Shown piece by piece: positions 5,107 to 5,772 of a stretch of 5,772 bases of DNA. The position numbers and the translations under genes are program-made. The stretch lies in NCBI GenBank assembly GCA_021805585.1, contig JAJZEY010000611.1, forward strand, positions 1 through 5,772. The letters are read 5' to 3'. The notes beneath the pieces were generated by a model, which saw nothing but the letters and a program-made list of their open reading frames with translations, was not told the DNA's origin and did not search any database. The stretch is from Planctomycetota bacterium (GTDB lineage Bacteria > Planctomycetota > Phycisphaerae > WQYP01). The stretch's first letter is position 1; each line of letters begins with the position of its first letter.

Positions 5107-5433
5107 AGGAATCATCCGCCGCATCGGCTGGCAACGCCTGGTTCGTCGTCATCCTTACGCGCGTCTTCTTATCGCGGCTCATGAATATCACCGAAAATAA
5201 CAGGATCAATGCAATCCGTAATCGCGAAAACTGACATAAGTGGTTGTTTTATAATTGGTTATGCTCTCATTGTCGGCACTTAAACTTAGCGCAATCTTAA
5301 CAATATGCACACAATTACAACATTCGCTCTCCCTATCATTAAACATGGAAACGAAGTGTTCGGCTTCCCGTATCGTTTGATACGCCGGGCAGGTATGCCC
5401 CGAAGCTTATGACCCAGGAAAAAGGAGTCTTGT
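5107..5433. other. AT-rich divergent intergenic region
   Basis: This stretch lies between the hicAB promoter and the MFS gene. A 37-codon open frame on + (5087-5200) begins inside the HicB palindrome without a ribosome-binding site and has no recognisable motif. From 5200 the sequence is AT-rich. A consensus TATAAT at 5250-5255 has no -35 at proper spacing (the nearest, CTGACA at 5231-5236, is only 13 bp away), so the MFS promoter is not settled. Two small hairpins follow at 5369-5384 and 5387-5400. Confidence 0.5.
5369..5400. repeat. Two adjacent hairpins; second is a GGGCA-TGCCC repeat copy (C)
   Basis: CGTATC (5369-5374) and GATACG (5379-5384) form a perfect 6-bp stem with loop GTTT. Two bases on, GGGCA (5387-5391) and TGCCC (5396-5400) pair around GGTA, matching the core of copy A (506-520) and hairpin 2 (1056-1075). 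They end 33 bp before the MFS start codon, upstream of its ribosome-binding site, so they may lie in its leader RNA. Confidence 0.5.
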
Positions 5434-5772
5434 ATGGCTGCCGCGGTGAACAACGAATTGCACGCTCGCGAGGTATCCGAGGCACTGAACGAAGTAAAGT
5501 TCAGCGGCTTTCACCTGCGCGCCATTATTACCGCCGGAATGGGATTTTTCACCTCCGCCTACGACCTGACCGTTATCGGTACGGCGCTGGCCCTGGCCCA
5601 GGCGGAATGGCATGCCAAACCGTGGCAGCTTGGATTGGTGGCATCCGCATCACTGGCGGCTACATTTGTGGGCGCATTTTTCTTTGGATTTGTCGCCGAC
5701 AAAATCGGTCGCAAAAGCGTCTATGGTCTTGAAGCCCTGCTGATGGTGATTGGTGCCATAGGCAGCGCTTTT
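5434..5772 (+). CDS. MFS transporter, phosphate:H+ symporter-like (partial, 3' end outside window)
   Basis: This is the first 113 residues of a major facilitator superfamily transporter in the inner membrane. A soluble N-terminal stretch (1-26) precedes helix 1, which contains GMGFFTSAYDLTVIG (35-49), closely resembling the GxGFFTDxYD signature of the phosphate:H+ symporter (Pho84-like) branch. Helix 2 covers about 65-87, followed by the MFS motif A loop GFVADKIGRKSVYG (85-98), then E100 and helix 3. In the family signature the position before AYD is usually Asp; here it is Ser41, while D44 is kept, so phosphate as substrate is uncertain and other organic or inorganic anions are possible. The ATG is supported by AAAGGAG (5421-5427), six bases upstream. 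The frame is open to the window edge. Confidence 0.85.
   Translation, partial: MAAAVNNELHAREVSEALNEVKFSGFHLRAIITAGMGFFTSAYDLTVIGTALALAQAEWHAKPWQLGLVASASLAATFVGAFFFGFVADKIGRKSVYGLEALLMVIGAIGSAF

Noticed and set aside
5009..5200. Basic 37-63 residue open frame on + (MNKSLIKGIIRRIGWQRL...)
   Set aside because: It overlaps hicA antisense and/or begins within the operator palindrome, has no ribosome-binding site and no recognisable family; too weak to annotate.
501..5400. CRISPR array
   Set aside because: The hairpin repeats are few, irregularly spaced over kilobases and short; no array and no cas genes.

Overview
The window is bacterial chromosomal DNA of moderate GC (mid-50s percent by eye) with ordinary housekeeping genes, a tRNA and one decayed toxin-antitoxin locus. 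Reading frames are tight, Shine-Dalgarno sites are good and the code is standard. The lineage cannot be fixed from the sequence. Two RDD-family membrane proteins (one with a zinc-ribbon-like N-terminus), a stand-alone trpE and short dispersed CACAG.../GGGCA-n-TGCCC hairpins remind me of Planctomycetota/PVC genomes, but that is an impression.

Layout from left to right. The window opens inside the 3' end of polA (DNA polymerase I, + strand). A 393-bp gene-free stretch follows, holding one hairpin repeat, a long-range inverted repeat and a short direct repeat. Next is tRNA-Arg(CCG) on the - strand with its own promoter. A cluster of small hairpins lies between that promoter and a two-gene RDD unit (+ strand, 34-bp gap). 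A complete trpE (anthranilate synthase component I, TTG start) follows after 85 bp, without trpG or other trp genes beside it.

Convergent to trpE is a hicAB-type toxin-antitoxin locus on the - strand. hicB (antitoxin) is intact. The toxin gene hicA, never called as an open frame, is recognisable but carries an in-frame TGA at the conserved Trp codon and a single extra G that shifts the frame near the 3' end. Its promoter is still well formed: TTGATA-17-TAGAAT, with the -10 inside a perfect 6-3-6 palindrome, so close to the ATG that the mRNA would be leaderless. The window closes with the first 113 codons of an MFS transporter resembling the phosphate:H+ symporter branch, with a good ribosome-binding site and another GGGCA-n-TGCCC hairpin just upstream.

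Functionally these are independent units rather than one pathway: replication/repair (polA), translation (tRNA-Arg), two membrane proteins of unknown substrate, tryptophan synthesis (trpE), an orphaned antitoxin and a transporter. I do not see a clearly new system. The most informative points are the doubly broken hicA beside an intact hicB and regulatory site, and the hairpin family with paired base changes that keep the stems.
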